Shown here: piece by piece, positions 46,838-60,600 of the stretch
Layout of the letters: every line of letters starts with the position of its first letter
How positions within the stretch are numbered: position 1 is the first letter of the stretch
Notes under the pieces: model-generated
Database searches by the model: none
What the model was told of the DNA's origin: nothing
The model's input: the letters and a program-made list of their open reading frames with translations, nothing else
Source: Penium margaritaceum
Lineage: Eukaryota > Streptophyta > Zygnematophyceae > Desmidiales > Peniaceae
Length of the DNA stretch: 64,000 bases
Direction of reading: 5' to 3'
NCBI GenBank assembly: GCA_023375785.1
Contig: SZWC01000034.1
Coordinates: 443,243-507,242 of the forward strand
Made by a program: the position numbers and the translations under genes

Positions 46838-49800
46838 CAACACAGTCACAGCATTTGACTGCTTCAATGGCCACGCCGAGCCACCAGTATTCTGTCTTCT
46901 TTGTAGCTGCAAGATCATGCCTAGTACATCTGCATTGTGATTAGACACTCCGACTGTGGCTGACTCTTGTTATGATCAATAGAAGTAAAAGTCACTTGGA
47001 TACATTTGTGGTCATGGTCAGTGGCACATGCCAACTTTGTCAATGCATTGCGCACAGTAGCCACACCGGGCCACCAATATTCTACCTTGTTTGCACCTGC
47101 AAGATCATGCCTATTACATATGCAGTGTGATTGAAACTCCGACTGTGGCTGACTCGTGTCATGATTCATAGCCGTTTAAGGTACTTGGCAAACTTTGTGG
47201 TCATGTTTAGTGGCACATGCCAACTTTTTTTCAGGCATAGCGCAAAAAACCCGTGCCAATCCATTGGTGTTTTACCGTGTTCATACCTGCAAGGTCATGC
47301 CTAGTGCATCTGAACTGTGACTGGGCACTCAGACCATGGCTGACTTGTGTTACGATTCGTAGAAGTAAAAGCCACTTGGTAAACTTTGTGGTCATGGTCT
47401 GTGGCACATGCCACCTTTGTGAAGGCATTGCGCAAAATAGCCACGCCGAGCCACCAGTATTCTACCTTGTTTATATCTGTAAGGTCATGCCCAGTATCTT
47501 CGCACTGTGATTGGACACTCTGTCCGTGGCTGACTCCTGTTATGATTCATAGCCGTTTAAGGTACTTGGTAAACTTTGTGGTCATGGTCAGTGGCACATG
47601 CCACCTTTGTCAAGGCATTGCGGACAATAGCCACACCGAGCCACCACAATTGTACCTTGTTTGCACCTGCAAGATCATGCCTAGTACATATGCACTATGA
47701 TTGGGCACTCTTACCGTGGCTGACTCGTGTTATGATTCATAGCTGTTTAAGGAACTTGGTAAACTTTGTGGTCATGGTCAGTGGCACATGCCAAGTTTGT
47801 CGAGGCATTGCGCACAATAGCCACACCGAGCAACCAGTATTCTGCCTTATTTATAGCTGCAAGATCATGCCTAGTACATCTACATTGCGATTAGACACTC
47901 TGACCGTGGCTGACTCGTGTTATGATCAATATAAGTAAAAGTCACTTGGATACATTTGTGGTCATTGTCAGTGGCACATGCCAACTTTGTCAAGGCATTG
48001 CGCACAATAGCCACACCGAGCCACAAGTATTCTACCTTGTTTGTACCTGCAAGGTCATGCCCGGTATATCTGCAAAATGACTGGACACTCTGACCGTGGC
48101 TGACTCGTGATATGATCAATAGAAGTAGAAGTCACTTGGATACATTTGTGGTCATGGTCAGTGGCAGATGCCAACTTTGTCAAGGCATTGCGCACAATAG
48201 CCACACCGGGCCACCAGTATTCTACCTTGTTCGTACCTGCAATATCATGCGTAGTACATCTGCACTGTGACTGGACAGTGTGACTGTGGCTGACTCGTGT
48301 TATGATTCATAGCCGTTTAAGGTACTTGGTAAACTTTGTGGTCATGTTCAGTGGCACATGCCAACTTTGTCCATGCATTGCGAACAATAGCCGTGCCAAG
48401 CCACCAGTTCTTTCCCTAGTTTATACCTGTAAGGTCATGCCCAGTACATCTGAACTGTGATTGGGTACTCTGACCGTGGCTGACTCGTGTTACGATTCGT
48501 AGAAGTTAATGTCACTTGGCAAACTTTGTGCTCATGGTCAGTGGCACAAGCCACCTTTGTCAAGGCATTGCGCACAATAGACACACCAAGCCACTAGTAT
48601 TCTACCTTGTTTATACCTGCAAGGTCATGCCCAGTATATTTGCACTGTGATTGGACACTCTGTCCGTGGCTGACTTGTGTTATGAATCATAGCCGTTTAA
48701 GGTACTTGGTAAACGTTGTGGTCATAGTCAGTGGCACATGCCAACTTTGTCAAGGCATTGCGCACAATAGCCACACTGAGCCACTAGTATTGTACCTTGT
48801 TTGTACCTGCAAGATCATGTCTAGTATATCTGCACTATGATTGGACACTCTGACCGTGGCTGACTCGTGCTATGATTTATAGCCGTTTAAGGTCACTTGG
48901 TAAACATTGTAAACATGGTCAGTGGCACATGCCAACGTTGTGAAGGCATTGTGCACAATAGCTATTCTGAGCCACAAGTATTCCACCTTGTTTATGCCTG
49001 CGAGGTCATGCATATTAGATGTGCACTGTGATTGGACACTATGACCGTGGGTGACTCGTGTTATGATTCATAGCCGTTTAATGCACTTGGTAAACTTTGT
49101 GGTCATGGTCATTGGCACATGCCAACGTTGTCAAGGCATTGCGCACAATAGTCACATCGAGCCACCAATGTTCTACCTTGTTTGCACCTGCAAGATCATG
49201 CCTAGTAAATCTGCACTGTTGTTGGACACTCTGACCGTGGCTGACTTGTGTTATGATCAATAGAAGTAAAAGTCACTTGGATACCTTTGTGGTCATGGTT
49301 AGTGACACATGCCAAGTTTGTCAAGGCATTGCGCACAATAGCCACACCAAGCCACCAGTATTCTGCCTTGTTTGTACCTGCTAGATCATGCCTAGTACAT
49401 CTGCACTGTGATTAGACATTCTGACCGTGGCTGACTCTTCTTATGATCAATAGAAGTAAAAGTCACTTGGATACATTTGTGGTCATGGTCAGTGGCACAT
49501 GCCAACTTTGTCAAGACATTGCCCACAATAGACACACCGAGCCACAGTGTTCTACCTTGTTTGTACTTGCAAGGTCATGCCCAGTATATCTGCATTGTGA
49601 CAGGACACTCTGACCGTGGCTGACTCGTGTTATGACCAATAGAAGTAAAAGTCACTTGGATACATTTGTGGTCATGGTCAGTGGCACATGCCAACTTTGT
49701 CAAGGCATTGCACACAATAGCCACACCGGGCCACCAGTATTCTACCTGGTTTGCACCTGCAAGATCATGCCTAGTACATCTGCATTGTGATTTGAACTCT

Positions 49801-51899
49801 GACATTGGCTGACTCGTGTTACGATTCATAGCCGTTTAAGGTACTTGGCAGACTTTGTGGTCATGGTCAGTTGCACATGCCATCTTTCTCCAGGCATTGC
49901 GCACAATAGCCGTGCCAAGCCACCGGTTTTTTACCGTGTTCATACTTGCAAGGTCATGCCTAGTACATCTGAACTGTGATTGGACACTCTGACCGTGGCT
50001 GACTTGTGTTACGATTCGTAGAAGTTAAAGTCACTTGGTAATCTTTGTGGTCATGGTCAGTGGCACATGCCACCGTTGTCAAGGCATTGCGCAAAATAGC
50101 CACGCCGAGCCACCAGTATTCTACCTTGTTTGTACCTGCAAGATCATGCTTAGTATATCTGCACTGTGATTGGACACTCTGACTGTGGCTGACCCGTGTT
50201 ATCATTCATAGCCGTTCAAGGAACCTGGTAAACTTTGTGGTCATGGTCTGTGGCACATGCCACCTTTGTGAAGGCATTGCGCAAAATAGCCACGCCGAGC
50301 CACCAGTATTCTACCTTGTTTATACCTGTAAGGTCATGCCCAGTATATTTGCACTGTGATTGGACACTCTGTCCGTGGCTGACTCGTGTTATGATTCATA
50401 GCGTTTAAGGTACTTGGTAAACTTTGTGGTCATGGTCAGTGGCACATGCCACCTTTCTCAAGGCATTGCGCACAATAGCTACACCGAGCCACCAGTATTG
50501 TACATTGTTTGCACCTGGAAGATCGTGCCTAGTACATCTGCACTGTGATTGGACACTCTGACCGTGGCTGACTCGTGTTATGATTCATAGCCGTTTAAGG
50601 TACTTGGTAAACTTTGTGGTCATGGTCAGTGGCACATGCCACTTTTGTCGAGGCATTGCGCACAATAGCCACTATGAGCAACCAATATTCCACCTTGTTT
50701 ACACCTGCAAGGTCTTGCATATTAGATGTGCAATGTGATTGGACACTCTAACAGTAGGTGGCTCGTGTTATGATCAATAAAAGTAAAAGTCACTTGGATA
50801 CATTCGTGGTTATGGTCAGTGGCAAATGCCAACTTTGTAAAGGCATTGCGCACAATAGCCACACCGTGCCACCAGTATTCTACCTTGTTTGTACTTGCAA
50901 GGTCATGCATATTAGATGTGCGTTGTGATTGGGCACTCTGGCCGTGGCTGACTCGTGTTACGATTCGTATAAGTTAAAGTCACTTGGTAAACTTTGTGGT
51001 CATGGTCAGTGGCACATGCCACCTTTGTCAAGGCATTGCGCACAATAGCCACACCGAGCCACCACTATTGTATCTTTTTTGCACCTGCAAGATCATGCCC
51101 AGTACATCTGCACTGTGATTGGACACTGACCGTGGCTGACTCGTGTTATGATCAATAGGAGGAAAAGTCACTTGGATACATTTGTGGTCATGGTCAATGG
51201 CACATGCCAATTTTGTCAAGGCATTGCGCACAATAGAAACACCGAGCAACTATTATTCTACCTTGTTTGCACCTACAAGAACATTCCCTATATATCTGGA
51301 CTGTGATCGGACACTCTGACCGTGGCTGACTCGTGTTATGATTCATAGCCGTTTATGGTACTTGGTAAACTTTGTGGTCATGGTCAGTGGCACATGCCAA
51401 CTTTGTCAAGGCATTGCGCACAATAGCCACACCGAGCTACCAGTATTGTACCTTGTTTGCACCTGCAAGATCATGCCTAGTACATCCACACTGTGATTGG
51501 ACACTCTGACCGTGTCCGACTCGTGTTCTGATCAATAGACGTAAATGTCACTTGGATACATTTGTGGTCATGGTCACTGGCACATACCAACTTTGTGAAG
51601 GCATTGCGCACAATAGCCACACCGAGCCACCAGTGTTCTACATTATTTGTACATGCAAGGTCATGTCCAGTATATCTGCACTGTGATTGGACACTCTGAC
51701 TGTGGCTGACTCGTATTATGATCAATAGAAGTAAAAGTCACTTGGATGCATTTGTGGTCATGGTCAGTGGCACATGCTTACTTTGTCAAGGCATTGTGCA
51801 TAATAGCCACACCGAGCCACCAGTATTCTACCTTGTTTGTACTTGCAAGGTCATGCCTAGTACATCTGCACTGGGATTGGGCACTCTGACCGTGGCTGA

Positions 51900-54800
51900 C
51901 TCGTGTTATGATTCGTAGAAATTAAAGTCACTTGGTAAACTTTGTGGTCATGGTCAGTGGCACATGCCAACTTTGTCAAGGCATTGCGCATAATAGCCTC
52001 ACCGAGCCACCAGTATTCTACTTTGTTTGCACCTGCAAGATCATGCCTAGTACATCTGCACTGTGATTGGGCACTATGACCGTGGCTGACTCGTGTTATG
52101 ATCAATAAAGTAAAAGTCACTTGGATACATTTATGGTTATGGTCAGTGGCACATTCCAACTTTGTCAAGGCATTGCGCACAATAACCACACCAAGCAACC
52201 AGTATTCTACCTTGTTTGTACCTGTAAGATCATGCTCAGTATATCTGCACTGTGATTGGACACTTTGACCGTGGCTGACTCGTGGTATGATTCATAGTCG
52301 TTTAAGGTACTTGGTAAACTTTGTGGTCATGGTCAGGGGTACATGCCAACATTGTCAATGCATTGCGCACAATAGCCACACCGAGCCACCAGTATTATAC
52401 CTTGTTTGTACCTGCAAGATCATGCCCAGTATATGTGCACTATGATTGGACACTCTGACCGTGGCTGACTCGTGTTACGATTTGTAGTAGTTAAAGTCAC
52501 TTGGTAAACTTTGTGGACATGGTCAGTGGCACATGCCAACTTTGTCAAGGCATTGCGCACAATAGCAACACCGAGCCACTAGTATTCAACCTTGTTTGTA
52601 CGTGCAAGGTCATGCCCAGTATATCTGCACTGTGATTGGACACTCTGACCGTGGCTGACTCGTGTTATGATTCATAACCCTTTAAGGTACTTGGTACTCT
52701 TAGTGGTCATGGTCGGTGGCACATGCCAAGTTTGTCAAGGCATTGCGCACAATAGCCGTACTGAGCCACCAGTATTGTACCTTGTTTGTACTTGTAAGAT
52801 CATGCCCAATATATCTGCACTGTGATTGGACACTCTTACCGTGGCTGACTCGTGTTATGATTCATAGCTGTTTAAGGTACTTGGTAAACTTTGTGGTCAT
52901 GGTCAGTGGCAGCTGCCAACTTTGTCAAGGCATTTCGCACAATAGCCACACCGAGCCACCAGTATTGTACCTTTTTTGTACCTGCAAGCTCATGCCCAGT
53001 ATATCTACACTGTGATTGGACACTCTGACCGTGGCTGACTCGTGTTATGATCCATATCCGTTTAAGGTCGCTTGGTAAACTTTGTGGTCATGGTCAGTGG
53101 CAGATGCCAACTTTGTCAAGGCGTTGCGCACAATAGCCATACCGAGCCACCAGTATTCTACCTTGTTTGTACCTGCAAGGTCATGCTCAGTATATCTGCA
53201 CTGTGATTGGACACTCTGACCGTGGCTGACTCGTGTTATGATCCATATCCGTTTAAGGTCGCTTGGTAAACTTTGTGGTCATGGTCAGTGGCACATGCCA
53301 ACGTTGTCAAGGCATTGCGCACAATAGCCACACAGAGTTACCAGTATTCTACCTTGTTTATACCTGCAAGGTCATGCATATTATATGTGCGCTGTGATTA
53401 GGCACTCTGACCGTGGCTGGCTTATAGTACGATTCGTAGAAGTTAATGTCACTTGGTAAACTTTGTGGTCATGGTCAGTGGCATATGCCAACTTTGTCAA
53501 GGCGTTGCGCACAATAGCCATACCGAGCCACCAGTATTCTACCTTGTTTGAACCAGCAAGGTCATGCTCAGTATATCTGCACTGTGATTGGACACTCTGA
53601 CCATGGCTGACTCGTATTATGATGAATAGAAGTAAACGTCAATTGGATACATTTGTGGTTATGGTCAGTGGCACATGGGAATTTTGTCAAGGCATTGTGC
53701 ACAATAGCCACACCGAGCCACCAGTATTCTACCTTGAGTGCACCTGCAATATCATGCCTAGTACATTTGCACTGTGATTGGACAATCTGACCGTGGCTGA
53801 CTCGTGTTATGATTCATAGCCGTATAAGGTACTTGGTATACTTTGTGGTCATGGTCAGTGGCAGCTGTCATTTTTGTCAAGGCATTGCCCACAATAGCCG
53901 TGCCAAGACACCGGTTTTTTACCCTATTTCTCCCTGTAAGGACATGAATATTAGATGGGCGCTTTGATTGGGCACTCTGAATGTGGAAGACTCGTGTTAT
54001 GATTCATAGAAGTAAACGTCACTTTGATACCTTTGTGGTCATGGTCAGTGGCACATGCCAACAATGTCAAGGCATTGCGCACAATAGCCACACCGAGCCC
54101 CTAGTATTCTACCATGGTTGCACCTGCAAGATCATGCCTAGTATATCTGCACTTTGATTGGACACTCTAACCATGGCTGACTCGTGTTATGATCAATAGA
54201 AGTGAAAGTCACTTGGATACATTTGTGGTCATGGCCATTGGCACATGCCAACTTTGTCACGGCATTGCGCACAATAGCCACACCGAGCCACCAGTATTCT
54301 ACCTTGTTTGCACCTGCAAGATCATGCTTAGTACATGTGCACTGTCATTGGACACTTTGACTGTGGCTGACTCATGTTATGACTCAGAGCCGTTTAAGGT
54401 ACTTGGTAAACTTCGTAATAATGGTCAGTGGCACATGCCAACTTTGTCAAGGCATTGCGCACAATAGCCGTGTCAAGCAACCAGTTTTCTACCTTGTTTA
54501 TACCTGCATGGGCATGCCTAGTACATCTGAACTGTGATTGGACACTCTAACCGTGGCTGACTCGTGTTATGATTCATAGAAGAACAAGTCAATTGGAAAC
54601 ATTTCTGTTCATGGTCAGTGGCACATGCCAACTTTGTCAATACATTGTGCACAATAGCTACACCTAGCCACCAGCATTCTACCTTGTCTATACCTGTAAG
54701 GTCATGCCTAGTATCTCTGCACTATGATTGGACACTCTGACCGTGGCTGACTCGTGTTATGATTCATAGCCGTTTAAGGTACTTTGGTAAACTTTGTGGT

Positions 54801-55930
54801 CATGGTCAGTGGCAGCTGCCAACTTTGTCAAGGCATTGCGCACAATAGCCGTACCAAGACACCAGTTTTTTATCCTTTTTCTACCTGCAAGGTCATGCAT
54901 ATTAGATGTACGCTGTGATTGGGTACTCCGCCTGTGGTTGACTCGTGTTACGATTCATAAAAGTAAAAGTCACTTGGATACATTTGTGGTCATGGTGAGT
55001 GGCACATGCCAAATTTTTCAATGCATTACGCACAATAGCCACACCGAGCCACCAGTATTCTCCCTTCGTTGCACCTGCAAGATCATGCCTAGTATATATG
55101 CATTGTGACTGGACACTCTGACCGTGGCTGACTCGTGTTATGATCAATGGAAGTAAAAGTCACTTGGATACATTTGTGGTCAGGGTCAGTGGCACATGCC
55201 AACTTTGTCAAGGCATTGCACAAAATAGCCATACCAAGCCACCAGTATTGTACCTTGTTTGCACCTGCAAGATCATGCCTAGTACATCTGCACTGTGATT
55301 GGACACTCTGACAATGGCTGACTCGTGTTATGATTCATAGCCGTTCAAGGTACTTCATAAACTTTGTGGTCATGGTCAATGGTACATGCCAACTTTGTCA
55401 ACGCATTACGCACAATAGCCACACCAGGCCACCAGTATTCTACCTTGTTTGCACATGCAAGATCATGCCTAGTACATGTGCACTGTGATTGGACACTCTG
55501 ACCGTGGCTGACTCGTGTTATGATTCATAGCCGTTTAAGGTACTTGGTAAACTTCGTAATGATGGTCAGTGGCACATGCCAACTTTGTCAAGGCATTGCG
55601 CACAATAGCCGTGTCAAGCCACCAGTATTCTACCTTGTTTATACATGCAAGGTCATGCCTAGTACATCTGAACTGTGATTGGACACTCTGACCGTGGCTG
55701 ACTCGTGTTATGAATCATAGAAGTAAAAGTCACTTGGAAACATTTCAGTTCATGATCAGTGGCACATGCCAACTTTGTCAAGGCATTGCGCACAATAGCC
55801 ACACTGAGCCACCAGTATTCTACTTTGTCTATACTTGTAAGATCATGCCCAATATATCTGCACTATGATTGGACACTCCGACCGTGGCTGACTCGTGTTA
55901 TGATTCATAGCCGTTTAAGGTACTTGGTAA
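51900..55930 (-). repeat. Source copy of a multi-kilobase satellite segmental duplication
   Basis: Private variants here recur farther right at constant offsets. The offset is 6,270 bp (33 monomers) for GCTGTGATTAGGCAC (53,391/59,661), CACCGAGCCCCTAGTATTCT (54,091/60,361), CTTCGTAATAATGG (54,411/60,681) and CATTTC(A/T)GTTCATGATCAG (55,741/62,011). It is about 6,082 bp (32 monomers) for the markers between 52,331 and 52,900. The change of offset marks a one-monomer gain or loss inside the duplicated block. Which copy is older is unknown; 'source' is only a label. Confidence 0.8.
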
Positions 55931-56438
55931 ACTTTGTGGTCATGGTCAGTGGCACGTGCCAACTTTGTCAAGGCATTGCACACAATAGCCGTGCCAAGCC
56001 ATCGCTTTAATACCTTGTTTATACCTGCAAGGTCATGCATATTAGATGTACGATGTGATTGGACACTCCGACCGTGGCTGACTCGTGTTATGATTCGTAG
56101 AAGTTAAAGTCACTAGATAAAATTTGTGGTCATGGTCAGTGGCACATGCCAACTTTATCAAGGCATTGCACATAATAGCCACACCGAGCCACCAGTATCA
56201 TACCTTGTTTGAACCTGCAAGATCATGCATAGTATATCTGCACTGTGATTGGACATTCTGACCATGACTGACTCTTGTTATGATCAACAGAAGTAAACGT
56301 CACTTGGATACAATTGTGGTCATGATCAGTGGCACATGCCAACTTTGTCAAGGCATTGTGCACAATAGCCACACCGAGCCACCAGTATTCTACCTTTTTC
56401 GTATCGGCAAGATCATGCCCAGTATATCTGCAATGTGA

Positions 56439-56800
56439 TTGGACACTCTGACTGTGGTTGACTCGTGTTATGATTCGTAGAAGTTAAAGTCACTTGGTAA
56501 CCTTTGTGGTCATGGTCAGTGGCACATGCCAACATTGTCAAGGCATTGTGCACAATAGCCACACCAAGCCACCAGTATTCTACCTTGTTTGCACCTGCAA
56601 GATCATGCCTAGTACATCTGCACTTTGATTGGACACTCTGACTGTGGTTGACTCGTGTTATGATTCGTAGAAGTTGAAGTCACTTGGTAACCTTTGTGGT
56701 CATGGTCAGTGGCACATGCCAACATTGTCAAGGCATTGTGCACAATAGCCACACCAAGCCACCAGTATTCTACCTTGTTTGAACCTGCAAGATCATGCCT
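56439..56800 (-). repeat. Near-identical tandem monomer pair
   Basis: Two adjacent monomers at a 190-bp offset share private variants (GACTGTGGTTGACTCG, TGGTAACCTTTGTGG, GCCAACATTGTCAAGG) and differ at only about two positions over the first 165 bases. Confidence 0.8.
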
Positions 56801-57609
56801 AGTACTTGTGCACTGTCATTGGACACTATGACTGGGCTGACTAGTGTTATGATTAATAGAATTAAAAGTAACTTGGATACACTTGTGGTCATGGTCAGTG
56901 GCACATGCCACCTTTCTCAAGGCATTGCGCTTAATAGCCACACTGAGCCACCAGTATTGTACATTGTTTGCACCTGGAAGATCATGCCTAGTACATCTGC
57001 ACTATGATTGGACACTTTGACCGTGGCTGACTTGTGTTATGATTCATAGCCGTTTAAGGTACGTGGTAAACTTTGTGGTCATGGTCAGTGGCACATGCCA
57101 ACTTTGTCGAGGCATTGCGCACAATAGCCACTCCGAGCCACCAGTATTCCACCTTATTTACACCTGCAAGGTCTTGCATATTAGATGTGCACTGTGATTG
57201 GACACTCTAACTGTAGCTGGCTTGTGTTATGATCAATAGAAGTAAAAGTCACTTGGATACATTTGTGGTCATGGTCAGTGGCACAAGCCAACTTTGTCAA
57301 CGGATTGCGCACAATAGCCACACCAAGCCACCAGTATTCTACCTTTTTTGTTCCTGCAAGGTCATGCCCAGCATATCTGCACTGTGATTGGACACTCTGA
57401 CCGTGGCTGACTCGTATTATGATCAATATAAGAAAAAGTCACTTGGATGCATTTGTGGTCATGGTCAGTGACACATGCCAACTTTGTCATAGCATTGTGC
57501 ACAATAGCTACACCGAGCCACCTGTATTCTACCTTGTTTGTACCTACAAGGTCATGCCTAGTACATATGCACTATGATTGGGCACTCTGACCGTGGCTTA
57601 CTCGTGTTA

Positions 57610-60600
57610 TGATTCGTAGAAATTAAAGTCACTTGGTAAACTTTGTGGTCATGGTCAGTGGCACATGCCAACTTTGTCAAGGCATTGCGCACAAAAGCCG
57701 TGCCAATCCACCAGTATTGTACGTTGTTTGCACCTGCAAGACCATGACTAGTACATTTGCACTGTGATTGGACACTCTGACTGTGGCTGACTCGTGTTAT
57801 GGTCAATAGGAGTAAAAGTAACTTGGATACATTTGTGGTCATGGTCAGTGGCACATGCCAACTTTGTCAAGGCATTGCGCATAATAGCCTCACCGAGCCA
57901 CCAGTATTCTACCTTGTTTGCACCTGCAAGATCATGCCCAGTACATCTACACTGTGATTGGACACTCTGACCGTGGCTGACTCGTGTTATGATCAATGGA
58001 AGTAAAAGTCACTTGGATACATTTGTGGTCATGGTCAGTGGCACATGCCAACTTTGTCAAGGCATTGCGCATAATAGCCTCACCGAGCCACCAGTATTCT
58101 ACCTTGTTTGCACCTGCAAGATCATGCCCAGTACATCTACACTGTGATTGGACACTCTGACCGTGGCTGACTCGTGTTATGATGAATATAAGTAAAAGTC
58201 ACTTTGATACATTTATGGTCATGGTCAGTGGCACATGCCAACTTTGTCAAGGCATTGCGCACAATAACCACACCGAGCAGCCAGTATTCTACCTTGTTTG
58301 TACCTATAAGATCATGCTCAGTCTATCTGCAATGTGATTGGACACTCTGACCATGGCTGACTCGTGCTATGATTCATAGCCGTTTAAGGTACTTGGTAAA
58401 CTTTGTGGTTATGGTCAGGGGCACATGCCAACATTGTCAAGGCATTGCGCACAATAGCGACACCGAGCCACCAGTATTATACCTTGTTTGTACCTGCAAG
58501 GTCATGCCCAGTATATATGCACTTTGATTGGACACTCTGACCGTGGCTGACTCGTGTTACGATTGGTAGAAGTTAAAGTCACTTGGTAAACTTTGTGGAC
58601 ATGGTCAGTGGCACATGCCAACTTTGTCAAGGCATTGCGCACAATAGCAACACCGAGCCACCAATATTCAACCTTGTTTGTACCTATAAGGTCATGCCCA
58701 GTATATGTGCACTGTGATTGGACACTCTGACCCTAGCTGACTCGTATTATGATTCATAGCCCTTTAAGGTACTTGGTAATCTTAGTGGTCATGGTCGGTG
58801 GCACATGCCAACTTTGTCAAGGCATTGCGCACAATAGCCGTACCGAACCACCAGTACTGTACCTTTTTTGTACCTGTAAGATCATGCCCGATATATCTGC
58901 ACTGTGATTGGACACTCTAACCGTGGCTGACTCGTGTCATGATTCATAGCTGTTTACAGTACTTGGTAAACGTTGTGGTCATGGTCAGTGGCAGCTGCCA
59001 ACTTTGTCAATGCATTGCGCACAATAGCCGTGCCAAGACTCCGGTTTTTCACCCTGTTTCTACCTACAAGGTCATGCATATTAGATGTGTGCTGTTATTG
59101 GGCACTCTGGCCGTGGCTGACTTGTGTTACGATTCATGGAAGTAAAAGTCACTTGGATACATTTGTGGTCATGGTCAGTGGCACATGCCAACTTTGTCAA
59201 GGCATGGCGCACAATAGCCACACCAAGCCACCACTATTCTACCTTGGTTGCACCTGCAAGATCATGCCCAGTATATATGCATTGTGATTGGACACCCTGA
59301 CTGTGACTGACTCCTGTTATCATCAATAGAAGTAAAAGTCACTTGGATGCATTTGTGGTCATCCTCAGTGGCACATGCCAACTTTGTCAAGGCATTGCGC
59401 AAAATACCCACACCGAGTCACCAATATTGTACATTGTTTGCACCTGCAATATCATGCCTAGTACATCTGCACTGTGATTGGACACTCTAACCGTGGCTGA
59501 CTCATGTTATGATACATAGCTGTTTAAGGTATTTCGTAAACTTTGTGGTCATGGTCAGTGGCACAGGCCAACGTTGTCAAGGCATTGCGCACAATAGCCA
59601 CACCGAGCCACTAGTATTCTACCTTGTTTATACATGCAAGGTCATGCATATTAGATGTGCGCTGTGATTAGGCACTCTGACCGTGGCTGGCTCGTGGTAC
59701 GATTCGTATAAGTTAAAGCCACTTGGTAAACTTTGTGGTCATGGTCAGTGGCACATGCCAACTTTGTAAAGGCGTTGCGCACAATAGCCACACCGAGCCA
59801 CCAGTAATCTACCTTGTTTGTACCTGCAAGGTCATGCCGAGTATATCTGCACTATGATTGGACACTCTGACCGTGGCTGACTCGTATTATGATGAATAGA
59901 AGTAAACGTCACTTGGATACATTTGTGGTCATGGTCAGTGGCACATGGCAACTTTGTCAAGGCATTGTGCACAATAGCCACACCGAGCCACCAGTATTCT
60001 ACCTTGTTTGCAACTGCAATATCATGCCTAGTACATTTGCACTGTGATTGGACACTCTGACCGTGGCTGACTCGTGTTATGATTCATAGCCGTATAAGGT
60101 ATTTGGTAAAGTTTGTGGTCATGGTCAGTGGCAGCTGTCAACTTTGTCAAGGCATTGCCCACAATAGCCGTGCCAAGACACCGGTTTTTTACCATGATTC
60201 TCCCTGTAAGGACATGCATTTTAGATGGGCCCTGTGACTGGGCACTCTGATCGTGGCTGACTCATGTTACGATTCATAGAACTAAACGTCACTTGGATAC
60301 ATTTGTGGTCATGGTCAATGGCACATGCCAACAATGTCAAGGCATTGCGCACAATAGCCACACCGAGCCCCTAGTATTCTACAAGGGTTGCACCTGCAAG
60401 ATCATGCCTAGTATATCTGTACTGTGATTGGACACTCTAACCATGGCTGACTCGTGTTATGATCAATAGATGTAAATGTCACTTGGATACATTTGTGGTC
60501 ATGGTCAGTGGCACATGCCAACTTTGTCATGGCATTGCGCACAATAGCCACACTGAGCCACCAGTATTCTACATTGTTTGCACCTGCAAGATCATCCCTA

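Larger units (their letters stand above)
38712..46861 (-). mobile_element. Ty3/gypsy internal block without LTRs
   Basis: About 8.1 kb of minus-strand gypsy coding sequence in the order gag, protease 1, RT, RNase H, protease 2, Pro-rich segment, helical ORF, coiled-coil ORF, integrase. The right end meets satellite a few bases upstream of gag; the left end breaks in the integrase C-terminal region and meets copia leader. No LTR, primer-binding site, polypurine tract or chromodomain is present. At least 19 in-frame nonsense codons and two frame changes show it is inactive under the standard code. The placement of extra domains between RNase H and integrase is not the canonical gypsy order. Confidence 0.85.

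Noticed and set aside
36236-46861. Reading the whole block as one insertion with target duplication
   Set aside because: Satellite on the left stops after AAGGTCATGCC and on the right resumes at a different phase with no shared flanking pentamer. No 5' LTR is present.
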